NCBI GenBank assembly: GCA_900539655.1
Contig: UQCR01000056.1
Span: 1-43,986, forward strand
Source: an uncultured Robinsoniella sp.
GTDB taxonomy: Bacteria > Bacillota > Clostridia > Lachnospirales > Lachnospiraceae
Reading direction: 5' to 3'
DNA length: 43,986 bases
The position numbers were made by a program, and so were the translations under genes. The notes below the pieces were generated by a model that saw only the letters and a program-made list of their open reading frames with translations, was not told the DNA's origin and made no database searches. This document shows, piece by piece, positions 36,509-43,986 of this stretch (within the stretch, counting starts at the first letter, position 1; every line of letters starts with the position of its first letter).

Positions 36509-37768
36509 ATGCAAAAGATTTACACAAAAGTAACTGATCAAACAAATTTCTTCGAAAACCATGATCCGGTTGAATTAGCAGCCGCTTACGGTACACCGGT
36601 TTACGTATATAATGAAAGAATTCTTCGTGAACGCTGCCGGGATCTTAAGAATATGGTTTCCTACCCAAAATTCGTAGTGGATTTTTCGGCAAAGGCAAAC
36701 AGCAATCCAGCACTTCTTCAGATTGTACGCTCAGAAGGGTTGGAAGTTGATGCCATGTCACCGGGAGAGATTTATATCGAAAAAATGGCAGGGTTTACTT
36801 CCGATGAAATATTCTATATTGGAAATAATGTATCTGACGAGGAAATGCAGTATGCCATATCTGAAGGCGTTCTGGTAAGCGTGGATTCCGTCAGCCAATT
36901 AGAACGCTACGGTCGGCTGGCACCAGGAAGCCGTGTAGCTATCCGCTTTAATCCCGGAGTTGGTGCCGGTCACCATGAAAAAGTAGTAACAGCAGGAAAG
37001 AAAACGAAATTCGGTGTGGATCCGGTCTTTATCCCTCAGGTGAAAGAAATATTAGATAGATTTCATCTTACCCTTGCCGGAATCAACCAGCATATCGGAT
37101 CACTTTTTATGACAGGGGACGCTTTCGTCAAAAGCCTGGACTCTTTATTTGAAATAGCAAAACAATTCCCGGCTCTGGAATTTATAGATATGGGAGGCGG
37201 CTTTGGTATTCCATATAAGAAGGAAGAAGGGGAAGCACCACTGGATCTGCAGGAGCTGGGTGCTAAAATTGACGAGGCTTTATATCAATTTTCCGAACAA
37301 TATGGAAGGCAGATCACATTCCGTATCGAACCCGGACGTTATATCAGTGCCGAATGCGGAGTCCTCTTAAGCGGGGTTCATTCCATAAAATACAATTATA
37401 AGAATAAATATGTGGGATGTGATACAGGATTTAACGTGCTTTCACGACCTATTTTATACGATTCATACCATGGCGTAGAAATATATCGTGGAAACGATAC
37501 ACCATCTAACCGTGAAGAATCCGTAACCATCGTAGGGAATATATGCGAAAGCGGAGACATTCTGGCAAAAGACAGGCTCCTCCCAGAGATTCAGGAAGGT
37601 GACATTCTCGGCATTCTGGATGCCGGCGCTTATGGGTATGTTATGAGTTCAAACTATAACAACCGTCTTCGCCCTGCTGAAATCTTAATCCGGGAGAACG
37701 GAGAAATTGTGGTAATACGGGAGCGGGAAACACTGGAGGATTTAAAGAAACATCTGGTTTTGCTTTAA
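36509..37768 (+). CDS. lysA: Diaminopimelate decarboxylase
   Basis: This 419-aa PLP enzyme makes L-lysine from meso-diaminopimelate. The PLP lysine lies in the motif FSAKANSNP (about residue 60); QHIGS, MGGGFGIPY and the substrate motif GNICESGD all fit DapDC and not ornithine/arginine decarboxylases. The start has GGAGGTAATATATC. It lies behind the 300-bp repeat region and opposite a LysR-type gene. A terminator follows. Confidence 0.93.
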   Translation: MQKIYTKVTDQTNFFENHDPVELAAAYGTPVYVYNERILRERCRDLKNMVSYPKFVVDFSAKANSNPALLQIVRSEGLEVDAMSPGEIYIEKMAGFTSDEIFYIGNNVSDEEMQYAISEGVLVSVDSVSQLERYGRLAPGSRVAIRFNPGVGAGHHEKVVTAGKKTKFGVDPVFIPQVKEILDRFHLTLAGINQHIGSLFMTGDAFVKSLDSLFEIAKQFPALEFIDMGGGFGIPYKKEEGEAPLDLQELGAKIDEALYQFSEQYGRQITFRIEPGRYISAECGVLLSGVHSIKYNYKNKYVGCDTGFNVLSRPILYDSYHGVEIYRGNDTPSNREESVTIVGNICESGDILAKDRLLPEIQEGDILGILDAGAYGYVMSSNYNNRLRPAEILIRENGEIVVIRERETLEDLKKHLVLL

Positions 37769-37811
37769 ACGGACAGCATAATTTATAAACTGCAATAGAT
37801 TCTATACCTAT

Positions 37812-37848
37812 ACAAATACACCGGCTGCTATTGCACCGGTGTATTTGT
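37812..37848 (+). terminator. lysA terminator
   Basis: ACAAATACACCGG pairs with CCGGTGTATTTGT over 13 bp with an 11-nt loop, followed by GTCTTTCCC. Confidence 0.75.
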
Positions 37849-37977
37849 GTCTTTCCCTAATCCCATGCTGCGAAACCCCCACAGCATGCCAATTTGGTTT
37901 AATTTTTCTACTTTGTCATCACCCAGACAGAAAGAGCGGATACCCCGCTGACGTTCACGCTGGGCATTGATCCAATC
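37828..37977 (-). pseudogene. Helicase-associated (HA) domain fragment
   Basis: On the minus strand an open frame without a start encodes DWINAQRERQRGIRSF, a short linker, and then DDKVEKLNQIGMLWGF. The W...QR..(8-15)..L..IGM.W pattern is that of helicase-associated domains found on mobile-element helicases. It overlaps in another frame with the end of the small gene at 37955-38356 and lacks the helicase itself, so it is a remnant. Confidence 0.6.
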
Positions 37978-38356
37978 CAGCTATCACTTCACACATAACC
38001 CTTAATAATTCTAAAATCCCCCGAAACAGCACTGCCTTTTTGCACCCGGAGTATCGCACGCTCCCCTGCCAGTCACCATATTCCAGATAATAGATATGAA
38101 TGAAAAAAAAGTGCCTGGAACGTTTTGAGAAAAAAGGATGATTCAGGTAAGGTTCCAAATGAGGTGAACAATTCTCCCTCGGGTGCTTCTGGAAGTCTTG
38201 CAGCATTCCATCTATCTTAGCTATTAAATCGCTGAGATTACGAAAAGGAATTTCTTCTTTTTGGATTGGATTCATAAAGGTTCCCGAAGCAACTCCATTT
38301 TCAATATCATTTATGTGGATAAAAAACATTCTCATATCATCCGTCAGCAGTTCCAT
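37955..38356 (-). CDS. Small conserved-looking protein, function unknown
   Basis: This 133-aa product (ATG 38356) has no signal peptide. Internal features include FFIHINDIENG, a WQGSV segment and a C-terminal helix FRGILELLRVMCEVI. Small clostridial proteins with a WQG segment followed by such a helix seem familiar, but I cannot name the family. Its last codons run into the helicase-associated remnant in another frame, so the C-terminus may be altered by a deletion. Confidence 0.5.
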   Translation of the reverse strand: MELLTDDMRMFFIHINDIENGVASGTFMNPIQKEEIPFRNLSDLIAKIDGMLQDFQKHPRENCSPHLEPYLNHPFFSKRSRHFFFIHIYYLEYGDWQGSVRYSGCKKAVLFRGILELLRVMCEVIAGLDQCPA

Positions 38357-38404
38357 TTTTAAGCACCCCACTTCTTCTAAGCATCCATACTAATCATGAT
38401 AAAT

Positions 38405-38515
38405 CTAATCCATCTCAATTACTTTAAATGTTACTTTACCCATTGCCTCACGCCACATGCTGCCAGAATCACCATCGTTATCATAACCATCATTGTTACT
38501 AAAATTTTTTCTCAT
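38405..38515 (-). CDS. Small ORF, 36 aa, in mobile remnant
   Basis: MRKNFSNNDGYDNDGDSGSM is followed by WREAMGKVTFKVIEMD. A very good ribosome site (GAAGGAGAAAATACAA) precedes the ATG, which is the main reason to believe it. The protein is acidic and I do not recognise it. It lies between the truncated resolvase and the 133-aa gene on the same strand. Confidence 0.5.
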   Translation of the reverse strand: MRKNFSNNDGYDNDGDSGSMWREAMGKVTFKVIEMD

Positions 38516-38565
38516 TTGTATTTTCTCCTTCAAAATAAGCTTTCATTCAAAGCATTTTATCTATG

Positions 38566-38718
38566 CTAAATCTGAGGACGTTCAAAATCTTTTCCCGACT
38601 GTTTATCCTCATATATATGATTCCTTAAAATCCCCGCTTTTTCCATCGCTGCCATCTGCCGGTCCGTATGCTGCTCTTTTGTAGACACCCGAACATATCC
38701 ATATTGTTGTTTTTTCAA
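38566..38718 (-). pseudogene. Truncated serine recombinase (resolvase) N-terminus
   Basis: The frame encodes YGYVRVSTKEQHTDRQ and continues to EDKQSGKDFERPQI before a stop. These are the N-terminal catalytic patterns of resolvases, including the nucleophilic serine in RVST. Only about 50 residues remain of a protein of about 180 or more. A TTG start at 38718 with GGAGGGAATGAA before it is likely. Confidence 0.8.
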
Positions 38719-38812
38719 TTCATTCCCTCCATCTACATCAGCCATCATAATTATTAACTACAAACTTATAATTTCCCGCACTGGCTTTTTCTATTAATAA
38801 ATTTCATACAAT

Positions 38813-38855
38813 AAAAGCGAAAAAACTGTCAGCCTGACAATTTCTCCGCTTTTTA
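38813..38855. terminator. Bidirectional terminator-like hairpin
   Basis: AAAAGCG, then TGTCAG, pair with CTGACA, then CGCTTTT, with A-rich and T-rich flanks, so either strand can yield a U-run. It follows the fragment at 38858-39028 on the minus strand. Confidence 0.65.
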
Positions 38856-38857
38856 AC

Positions 38858-39028
38858 CTATTTCTCTTTAATCACTGCTTTTAAAAACTGATCATTAATT
38901 TTTACAGCAACTGCTCCTCTCTCTGATCCATTCATAAAAGTTTCTGTTCTCCAGTCCGCTAGAGCATGTATTAAAATTGCTTTCTGACAGCTGTACGCCA
39001 CATGTACTGTACCTCTTTCATAATCCCA
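38858..39028 (-). pseudogene. C-terminal coding fragment of unknown origin
   Basis: On the minus strand an open frame of 56 codons without a good start encodes AILIHALADWRTETFMNGSE and ends in KINDQFLKAVIKEK just before a terminator. It looks like the end of a gene whose 5' part is lost. I do not recognise it. Confidence 0.35.
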
Positions 39029-39102
39029 TCATATCAACAAAGTATAAGGAATCTATAAACTTATCCAGGAAATACAAATTTCCAATGAATTACAAATATT
39101 TC

Positions 39103-39131
39103 TTGCATCTTAAAATCAACTGTGCTATGAT
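39103..39131 (+). promoter_or_regulatory. amtB promoter
   Basis: TTGCAT (39103-39108) and TATGAT (39126-39131) are separated by 17 bp. The predicted transcription start is at about 39138, only a few bases before a strong terminator. Confidence 0.7.
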
Positions 39132-39137
39132 ACATCC

Positions 39138-39186
39138 GAACGAAGGCGTTCAGATAATTCCAAATATTATCTGAACGCCTTTTTTA
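39138..39186 (+). terminator. Promoter-proximal terminator (attenuator) in the amtB leader
   Basis: AAGGCGTTCAGATAAT (39143-39158) pairs perfectly with ATTATCTGAACGCCTT (39166-39181) around a 7-nt loop and is followed by TTTTT. A smaller hairpin, GAACG-AAGG-CGTTC (39138-39151), uses the 5' arm of the terminator and could act as antiterminator. Since no other gene ends here on the plus strand, the terminator must act on the amtB transcript. Confidence 0.85.
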
Positions 39187-39233
39187 TTTATATATCGACA
39201 ACACATTAAATTTATCTGTTAGGAGGTCTTTCT

Positions 39234-40472
39234 ATGAATACTGGTGATACTGCTTTTCTATTAATTTCAGCGGCTTTGGTTTTTCTCATGACACCGGGTC
39301 TGGCATTCTTTTATGGCGGACTGGTGCGCCGCAAGAATGTCTGCAATACTATGATGGCGTGCGTTTCCGTTATGGGGCTGTCTATTGTCATGTGGATTTT
39401 ATTTGGCTATTCCCTCTCCTTTGGAGGTAACCACCTTGGCATTATCGGTGATTTCAGATGGTTTTCTTTTCAAGGGGTTGGCATGGAAGCCGGACCATAT
39501 TCCGAAACCCTGCCGCATTTGGTATTTGCCGCGTTTCAAATGATGTTTGCCATGATCACCCCTGCTTTAATCACAGGTGCGCTGGTTGGGCGTATGCGGT
39601 TTAAAGCGCTTTTCCTGTTTATAGCCCTCTGGTCACTAATCGTATATTATCCATTGGCTCACATGGTTTGGGGCGAAGGCGGTTTTCTTGCCTCCATTGG
39701 CTCCATTGATTTTGCGGGCGGCAACGTAGTCCATATCAGTTCCGGCATCAGCGCCCTTCTTCTTGCCCTATTTCTTGGCAGAAGACGAGGGTACGAGACA
39801 ACTTCATACCGGATACACAATATCCCATTCGTGGTACTGGGAGCATCACTGCTCTGGTTTGGGTGGTTTGGATTCAATGCCGGCAGCGCTCTTGGTGCAA
39901 ACGGATTGGCTGCTCATGCATTTATGACTTCTGCACTGTCCGCAGCGACGGCTCTGTTATCCTGGATGCTGATGGATGTAATAAAGGAAGGAAAGCCAAC
40001 GATTGTAGGCGCATCCACCGGACTTGTGGTCGGTCTGGTAGCAATTACGCCCGGCGCAGGCTTCGTACCTGTCTGGTCAGCTTTTCTCATCGGTGGGTTG
40101 GTAAGCCCCATCTGCTATTTCACGGTAACATTTATTAAAAAGCACCTGAAAGTAGATGATGCTCTGGATGCCTTTGGCTGTCACGGCATCGGTGGAATCT
40201 GGGGCGGCATCGCAACCGGCCTGTTTGCCAGAAGCTCCATTAACAGTACAGCTAAATGGGACGGTTTGATATACGGCGATACCCGCCTGTTCACAGCACA
40301 GATCATTGGCATACTGATCACGATTGCTGTTGCTGCCGCCGGAACTTTTATCTGTGTGGGAATTGTAAAATTATTCACACCGCTTCGTGTATCACCAAAA
40401 GAAGAACAGCTTGGACTGGATATTTCAGAACACGGTGAAAGCGCTTATCCATCTTTCAATGGCTTTGATTAA
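39234..40472 (+). CDS. amtB: Ammonium transporter
   Basis: This 412-aa protein has 11 transmembrane segments of the Amt/MEP/Rh family. AFFYGGLVRRKN at the start, the HISSGISALLLAL helix with one pore histidine, and the DALDAFGCHGIGGIWGGIATG motif with the other are all present. A TTAGGAGGTCTTTCT site precedes the ATG. The PII gene follows 18 bp downstream, the usual amtB-glnK pair. Expression probably depends on reading through the leader terminator when nitrogen is short. Confidence 0.95.
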   Translation: MNTGDTAFLLISAALVFLMTPGLAFFYGGLVRRKNVCNTMMACVSVMGLSIVMWILFGYSLSFGGNHLGIIGDFRWFSFQGVGMEAGPYSETLPHLVFAAFQMMFAMITPALITGALVGRMRFKALFLFIALWSLIVYYPLAHMVWGEGGFLASIGSIDFAGGNVVHISSGISALLLALFLGRRRGYETTSYRIHNIPFVVLGASLLWFGWFGFNAGSALGANGLAAHAFMTSALSAATALLSWMLMDVIKEGKPTIVGASTGLVVGLVAITPGAGFVPVWSAFLIGGLVSPICYFTVTFIKKHLKVDDALDAFGCHGIGGIWGGIATGLFARSSINSTAKWDGLIYGDTRLFTAQIIGILITIAVAAAGTFICVGIVKLFTPLRVSPKEEQLGLDISEHGESAYPSFNGFD

Positions 40473-40490
40473 GAATGGGAGGAATGAATT

Positions 40491-40847
40491 ATGATGATTA
40501 AAATAGAAGCAATTGTACGAGAAGAGAAATTTGAGGATGTCAAGGACGCTCTGGATGAGATTCAGGTAAATGGAATTACCATTTCTCAGGTCATGGGCTG
40601 CGGCGTCCAGCGCGGATATAAAGAAATTGTCCGGGGCACCCAGATCGATCTGATGATGCAGCCAAAGATCAAATTTGAAATCGTAGTATCCTCTCAGGAA
40701 TGGGAAGAAAAGGTGATTACCGCCATTCAAAAAGCTGCATTTACCGGAGAAGTAGGGGATGGTAAAATATTTAGTTATGAAATAAGAAGTGCCATGAAAA
40801 TTCGTACCTGTGAAACGGGCTATGAGGCTCTGCAATCCGATAATTAA
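40491..40847 (+). CDS. glnK: PII nitrogen regulatory protein (GlnK/GlnB type)
   Basis: This 118-aa PII protein binds ATP/ADP and 2-oxoglutarate and should plug AmtB. The T-loop region GVQRGYKEIVRGTQ has Val (residue 47) at the position of Tyr51, the uridylylation site of E. coli GlnB/GlnK. The B-loop (TGEVGDGKIF) and C-terminal segment are present. Control by uridylylation is therefore not expected. The start has GGGAGGAATGAATT. Confidence 0.92.
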   Translation: MMIKIEAIVREEKFEDVKDALDEIQVNGITISQVMGCGVQRGYKEIVRGTQIDLMMQPKIKFEIVVSSQEWEEKVITAIQKAAFTGEVGDGKIFSYEIRSAMKIRTCETGYEALQSDN

Positions 40848-40855
40848 ATGGAAAA

Positions 40856-40890
40856 GCGTGTTTGAAAAGTATCTTCCTTTTCAAACACGC
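40856..40890. terminator. Terminator shared by glnK and the GNAT gene
   Basis: GCGTGTTTGAAAAG pairs with CTTTTCAAACACGC over 14 bp with a 7-nt loop. On the minus strand it is followed by TTTTCC, so it ends the GNAT transcript, whose stop codon lies within the stem; it may also stop amtB-glnK transcription. Confidence 0.7.
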
Positions 40891-41423
40891 CGATTACTAT
40901 TCCACTCTTCTTTTAAAAGTCCATATTCGTAAGTATCCTGCCATAGCGGCTTCCCATGCTTATCAGACTTAAAGAAAATATTCTTCACCAGAAGCCCCTC
41001 TCTTCGCATTCCAAGGCGTTCCATCAGCTTCCAGGAATGCTGGTTCCCGGGATTACACATAGCCACTACCCTGCGTACTCCCCAGTTCTGGAATCCTTCA
41101 TCCAGCAGTGCTTTTGCCGCCTCCATCGCATATCCCTTCCCCTGGTACTTAAGATTAAACACATACCCGATCTCCCAGGTATCAAATTTTCCTCTTTCAA
41201 AATAAAGATTTCCTATCATCTTCCCGTTTTCCTGAAGGCATACCGCCCAAAATGACTTGCTGACCGACCTTATTCTGGCCTCCTCCTGGCATTTTTCCCT
41301 GGAAAAAATCTCATATGGTTCATAATAGACAACTGCCTCGTCAGACAGGTATTCATACAGGTCCTCCCAGTCACTTTCCAGGAACCTGCGGATAATCAGA
41401 CGCTCTGTTCTCAATTCATTCAT
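40881..41423 (-). CDS. GNAT-family N-acetyltransferase (RimJ/RimL-like)
   Basis: This 180-aa enzyme (ATG 41423, GGGGAGGTATTT ahead) has the RimJ/RimL layout: TERLIIRRF at the N-terminus, IGYVFNLKYQGKGYAMEA with the acetyl-CoA-binding Q-x-x-G-x-G/A region, and CNPGNQHSWKLMERLGMRREG. The acceptor is unknown; a protein N-terminus or a small amine is possible. Confidence 0.88.
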   Translation of the reverse strand: MNELRTERLIIRRFLESDWEDLYEYLSDEAVVYYEPYEIFSREKCQEEARIRSVSKSFWAVCLQENGKMIGNLYFERGKFDTWEIGYVFNLKYQGKGYAMEAAKALLDEGFQNWGVRRVVAMCNPGNQHSWKLMERLGMRREGLLVKNIFFKSDKHGKPLWQDTYEYGLLKEEWNSNRRV

Positions 41424-41474
41424 AAATACCTCCCCTGCTGCCACAGGATGTTAGTTCAGAAACTATTATATATC

Positions 41475-42383
41475 CTATACTCCTATATTATGAAAATCCG
41501 GAATAAAACTTTCCAAAGCAGTTTCCCCTTCCTGAATAAAGCCGTTCGTGACCCCAAGCCCAATTGCATAGTCCACAACACGCCTGTATTCCCTGTCCGT
41601 CACCTTCCGGTTAATTTCCGGAAAAGCAAGTGCCTTTTCCATGGGTGTATACTGATTCATGATGCTGATATATATCTGATCTCCGTACGTTTCATAGAGA
41701 TACTTCAACACCTCCATGGAATCCTTCGTATGTCCGGGCAGTATCAAATGGCGAACGATAACCCCTTTCATTATCATTCCATTGCTTTTAAATGCCACCT
41801 CTCCTGTCTGGCGGACCATCTCTCTTAGCGCATCTTTAGCATACCGGCTATAGTCGGGGGCATTGGAATAACGCTGTGCAGCCTGGGAATCCATGAACTT
41901 AAAATCAGGCAGATAGACATCCACATACCCTTCCAGCATGCGAAGGGTTTCTGCTTTTTCATACCCGCTGGAATTATAGACTACGGGTAGCCTAAGCCCA
42001 CGGCTTCTTGCCAAGTCAAGCCCTTCCATAACCTGAGGAATATAATGCAAGGCAGTCACCAGATTGATATTTGCCGCCCCCTGCTCCTGGAGTTTTAGAA
42101 AGATATCGGCAAGTCTGGATACCGGAATCTTTTTGCCCCATTCCCCGGACGCAATTGATTGGTTCTGGCAAAATACACAGCCCATAGAGCAGCCGGAGAA
42201 AAAAACGGTTCCCGATCCGCATTTTCCGGAAATACACGGCTCTTCCCACATATGCAGGGCAGCCCTTGCAACCACAAGCTCTGAAGTTTCTCTGCAATAT
42301 CCCCGCATCCCCTGATTACGGTTCACATGGCACTCTCTTGGACATAATATGCAATCCTCTAATAATTGAGTTCTATTTCCCAT
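41475..42383 (-). CDS. Radical SAM protein, PflX/PflA-like (COG1313)
   Basis: This 302-aa protein has the radical SAM cluster motif GCSMGCVFC with C65, C69 and C72 (CX3CX2C). An N-terminal cysteine group (C11, C14, C18, C30) adds further metal-binding capacity and is typical of the PflX branch. Family members resemble pyruvate formate-lyase activases, but no glycyl radical enzyme gene is in the window, so the target is unknown. A GGAAGTGAAAATC precedes the chosen ATG; an in-frame ATG 15 bp upstream is also possible. Confidence 0.88.
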   Translation of the reverse strand: MGNRTQLLEDCILCPRECHVNRNQGMRGYCRETSELVVARAALHMWEEPCISGKCGSGTVFFSGCSMGCVFCQNQSIASGEWGKKIPVSRLADIFLKLQEQGAANINLVTALHYIPQVMEGLDLARSRGLRLPVVYNSSGYEKAETLRMLEGYVDVYLPDFKFMDSQAAQRYSNAPDYSRYAKDALREMVRQTGEVAFKSNGMIMKGVIVRHLILPGHTKDSMEVLKYLYETYGDQIYISIMNQYTPMEKALAFPEINRKVTDREYRRVVDYAIGLGVTNGFIQEGETALESFIPDFHNIGV

Positions 42384-42480
42384 GATTTTCACTTCCATAT
42401 AAATTCTATGGGGACATTATAGCCTATCATTCCTAAAATGACAAGTAAAAGCCGAATGGTATTTTGCATGTTATTTAACC

Positions 42481-42516
42481 AAAAAAAATGACAGCTCCCC
42501 ATCAGGTGCCGCCATT
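42481..42516 (-). terminator. Terminator of the M24-family gene
   Basis: On the minus strand AATGGCGGCACC pairs imperfectly with GGGGAGCTGTCATT around TGAT and is followed by eight T residues (42481-42488). Confidence 0.7.
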
Positions 42517-42536
42517 TTATCTCTGTATGATTACAC

Positions 42537-43709
42537 TTATTTTTGAATGAACAATGGAACATCCGTCAATTTTTCCATTCCATTTTCCACAATCAGGTAT
42601 CCGTCTTCAAAACGCATCCCCGGAATATCTGCCTCAAATAATGGGATATCTATGGAAATAACCATGTCCTTTTCTATCATGACGCTGCTGGATGGACCCA
42701 GTATAGGCGGTTCAAACTCAATAACCCCAATACTGTGAAGTCCGGAATACATAAAGTTCTTTTCATATCCCGCTTCTTTCATTACCTGCCTTCCCATCGC
42801 CTCTACCAGGCTTCCAATATTTCCTGGTATCAGGTTTTCTGCACATACATTTTGTGCCCGAATGGATGCTTCAACAGCTGCTATTGCTTTTTCCCCGGGA
42901 TTCCCAACGAGTATCGTTCTTCCACACGCCCCATGGTAGCCTTCATACCTGGGCGCCAGCGTTACGATAACCACATCGTTTTCTTCAATCTTACGATTGG
43001 TAGTGCGTGCCAATATATGCTTTGTGTTTGGTCCGGAAGCCACAATCGGATCAATACCGTATCCTTCACACCCCAGCTTACGCATAACATATTCTGCTTC
43101 TGCAGCGATTTCACGCTCGGTAGCACCCGGACGCACTGCATCTATTGCCGCCTTCATACCCTCATTTGCAATTGCGTATGCCCTACGGATCACTGCGATC
43201 TCAGCCTGTGATTTCACACCTCTTACCGGCTCCAACAGCTTATCCGCTTCCACCAGTTCTGCCGGACAAAAAGCATTTTCAACTGCTTCATAGAGTTCAG
43301 CCCCCATATAAAGCTTTCCAGCCAGCCCTACTTTTTCAGGCGCTTTTTGCACAAGCTGTTTCACAATCTGTTCCAAAGGCTCAACTACCGAAAACGGATA
43401 GTCTTCATCCTCAGCAGAAAATTCAGATAATACTTTAATATTCTGGATTGCAGAAATTTCTTTTGCATACCCTTCTGTCTCCGGCCCGGTCAATATAACC
43501 GGATCACAGCCGGTTAAAAACAGTACCAGCACATTTTCAAAATGAGTTGGTAAATCTGCAAAATATCTAGCATAGGCATTGCCATGTGTGGCTCTGTCAT
43601 CACTATAAGCCAGGATAACATCCAATTGATTATCTTTCATAATCTTCTGAACCTTCTCCCAGCGTTTGGGATACTCTTCTCTCGGTATTCTGACCGCTTC
43701 CTGCTGCAT
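42537..43709 (-). CDS. Creatinase-like M24 family protein lacking metal ligands
   Basis: This 390-aa protein has the creatinase N-terminal domain (about 12-160) and the pita-bread M24 domain (about 165-385). The metal ligands of Xaa-Pro aminopeptidases are only partly kept: at the two Asp positions it has T250 and A261 (in VIVTLAPRYEGYHGACGRT), at the first Glu position D354 (in ISIDIPLF), while H325 (LHSIGV) and E368 (RFEDG) remain. This pattern recalls metal-independent members such as creatinase and ectoine hydrolase. A role as aminopeptidase is therefore doubtful. The ATG has AAAAGGAGAACGAGT before it. Confidence 0.88.
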   Translation of the reverse strand: MQQEAVRIPREEYPKRWEKVQKIMKDNQLDVILAYSDDRATHGNAYARYFADLPTHFENVLVLFLTGCDPVILTGPETEGYAKEISAIQNIKVLSEFSAEDEDYPFSVVEPLEQIVKQLVQKAPEKVGLAGKLYMGAELYEAVENAFCPAELVEADKLLEPVRGVKSQAEIAVIRRAYAIANEGMKAAIDAVRPGATEREIAAEAEYVMRKLGCEGYGIDPIVASGPNTKHILARTTNRKIEENDVVIVTLAPRYEGYHGACGRTILVGNPGEKAIAAVEASIRAQNVCAENLIPGNIGSLVEAMGRQVMKEAGYEKNFMYSGLHSIGVIEFEPPILGPSSSVMIEKDMVISIDIPLFEADIPGMRFEDGYLIVENGMEKLTDVPLFIQK

Positions 43710-43753
43710 ACTCGTTCTCCTTTTAAATATCCTGATAAAAGAGCTTCTATTTA

Positions 43754-43783
43754 ACTATACTTTCAACTTAACTATACTTTCAA
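43754..43783 (-). promoter_or_regulatory. Promoter of M24 gene built from a tandem duplication
   Basis: A perfect 17-bp tandem repeat, TTAACTATACTTTCAAC at 43751-43767 and 43768-43784, holds on the minus strand TTGAAA (43778-43783) and TATAGT (43754-43759) 18 bp apart. The predicted start lies about 40 bp before the M24 ATG. Nothing else could be supported in 43785-43986. Confidence 0.55.
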
Positions 43784-43986
43784 CAGAATCTTTTATAGAA
43801 CCTTTTTAATATCATTATACTTAAATTATTGGGTATGTCATCCTTTTATCTTGTGTAAAAGTAGCACTTTCTTGGGTAGGATTTCAATAAAATTTAATTT
43901 GCAGCTTCAAAAATGATAGCCTCATAGGGACGCTTACACAGGCAGCCCGGCTTCTGCAAAAGGAAAAAAACTCCCTTCGGTGACAG

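Overview
The window looks like chromosomal DNA of a Gram-positive anaerobe of the Clostridia, most likely a gut Lachnospiraceae. Evidence for this is the strong AGGAGG-type ribosome binding sites, moderately AT-rich intergenic DNA, YesN-type regulator, group II ECF transporter, GPH symporter, corrinoid methyltransferase genes, PurO-like IMP cyclohydrolase and HipBA module. The genus cannot be fixed from the sequence alone. No rRNA, tRNA, CRISPR array or intact insertion sequence was seen.

Layout. 1-8.8 kb: a YesN response regulator and a very large secreted multidomain GH127 enzyme, both on the minus strand, for plant glycan use. 8.9-10.9 kb: a hipBA operon with a third gene broken by a stop codon. 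10.9-13.7 kb: rarA overlapping a calcineurin-type phosphoesterase. 14-18.4 kb: a corrinoid methyl-transfer operon (GPH symporter, UroD-fold methyltransferase, corrinoid protein) opposite a TetR regulator. 18.6-25 kb: a Crp/Fnr regulator opposite an MFS transporter, a nucleoside hydrolase and a complete ECF transporter (S, T, A, A). 25-28.8 kb: a GH78-like enzyme with its AraC regulator, and a PurO-like IMP cyclohydrolase. 28.9-30.7 kb: a large protein of unknown function. 31-35.1 kb: a complete oxidative pentose phosphate operon (pgl, gnd, zwf). 35.1-37.8 kb: a LysR regulator opposite lysA, with about 300 bp of 48-49 bp tandem repeats between them. 37.8-39.0 kb: a graveyard of mobile-element fragments. 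39.1-40.8 kb: amtB-glnK behind a promoter-proximal terminator. 40.9-43.7 kb: a GNAT acetyltransferase, a PflX-type radical SAM protein and a creatinase-like M24 protein.

How the genes work together. The glycosidases and the MFS/GPH symporters scavenge sugars. The Crp/Fnr-MFS-nucleoside hydrolase-ECF block reads as a nucleoside or nucleoside-derived vitamin salvage system. The corrinoid operon probably demethylates an imported methylated compound. The pgl-gnd-zwf operon makes NADPH and pentose phosphate.

The most rewarding places to look are non-coding: the interlocking stem-loops between pgl and gnd, which carry a partial resemblance to a cobalamin riboswitch; the iterated repeats in front of lysA, whose last copy supplies the ribosome binding site; the immediate terminator in the amtB leader; and the apparently leaderless hipB promoter. 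Among proteins, the nucleoside hydrolase/ECF locus, the metal-ligand-deficient M24 protein and the corrinoid operon with no reactivase nearby are the best candidates for new function.
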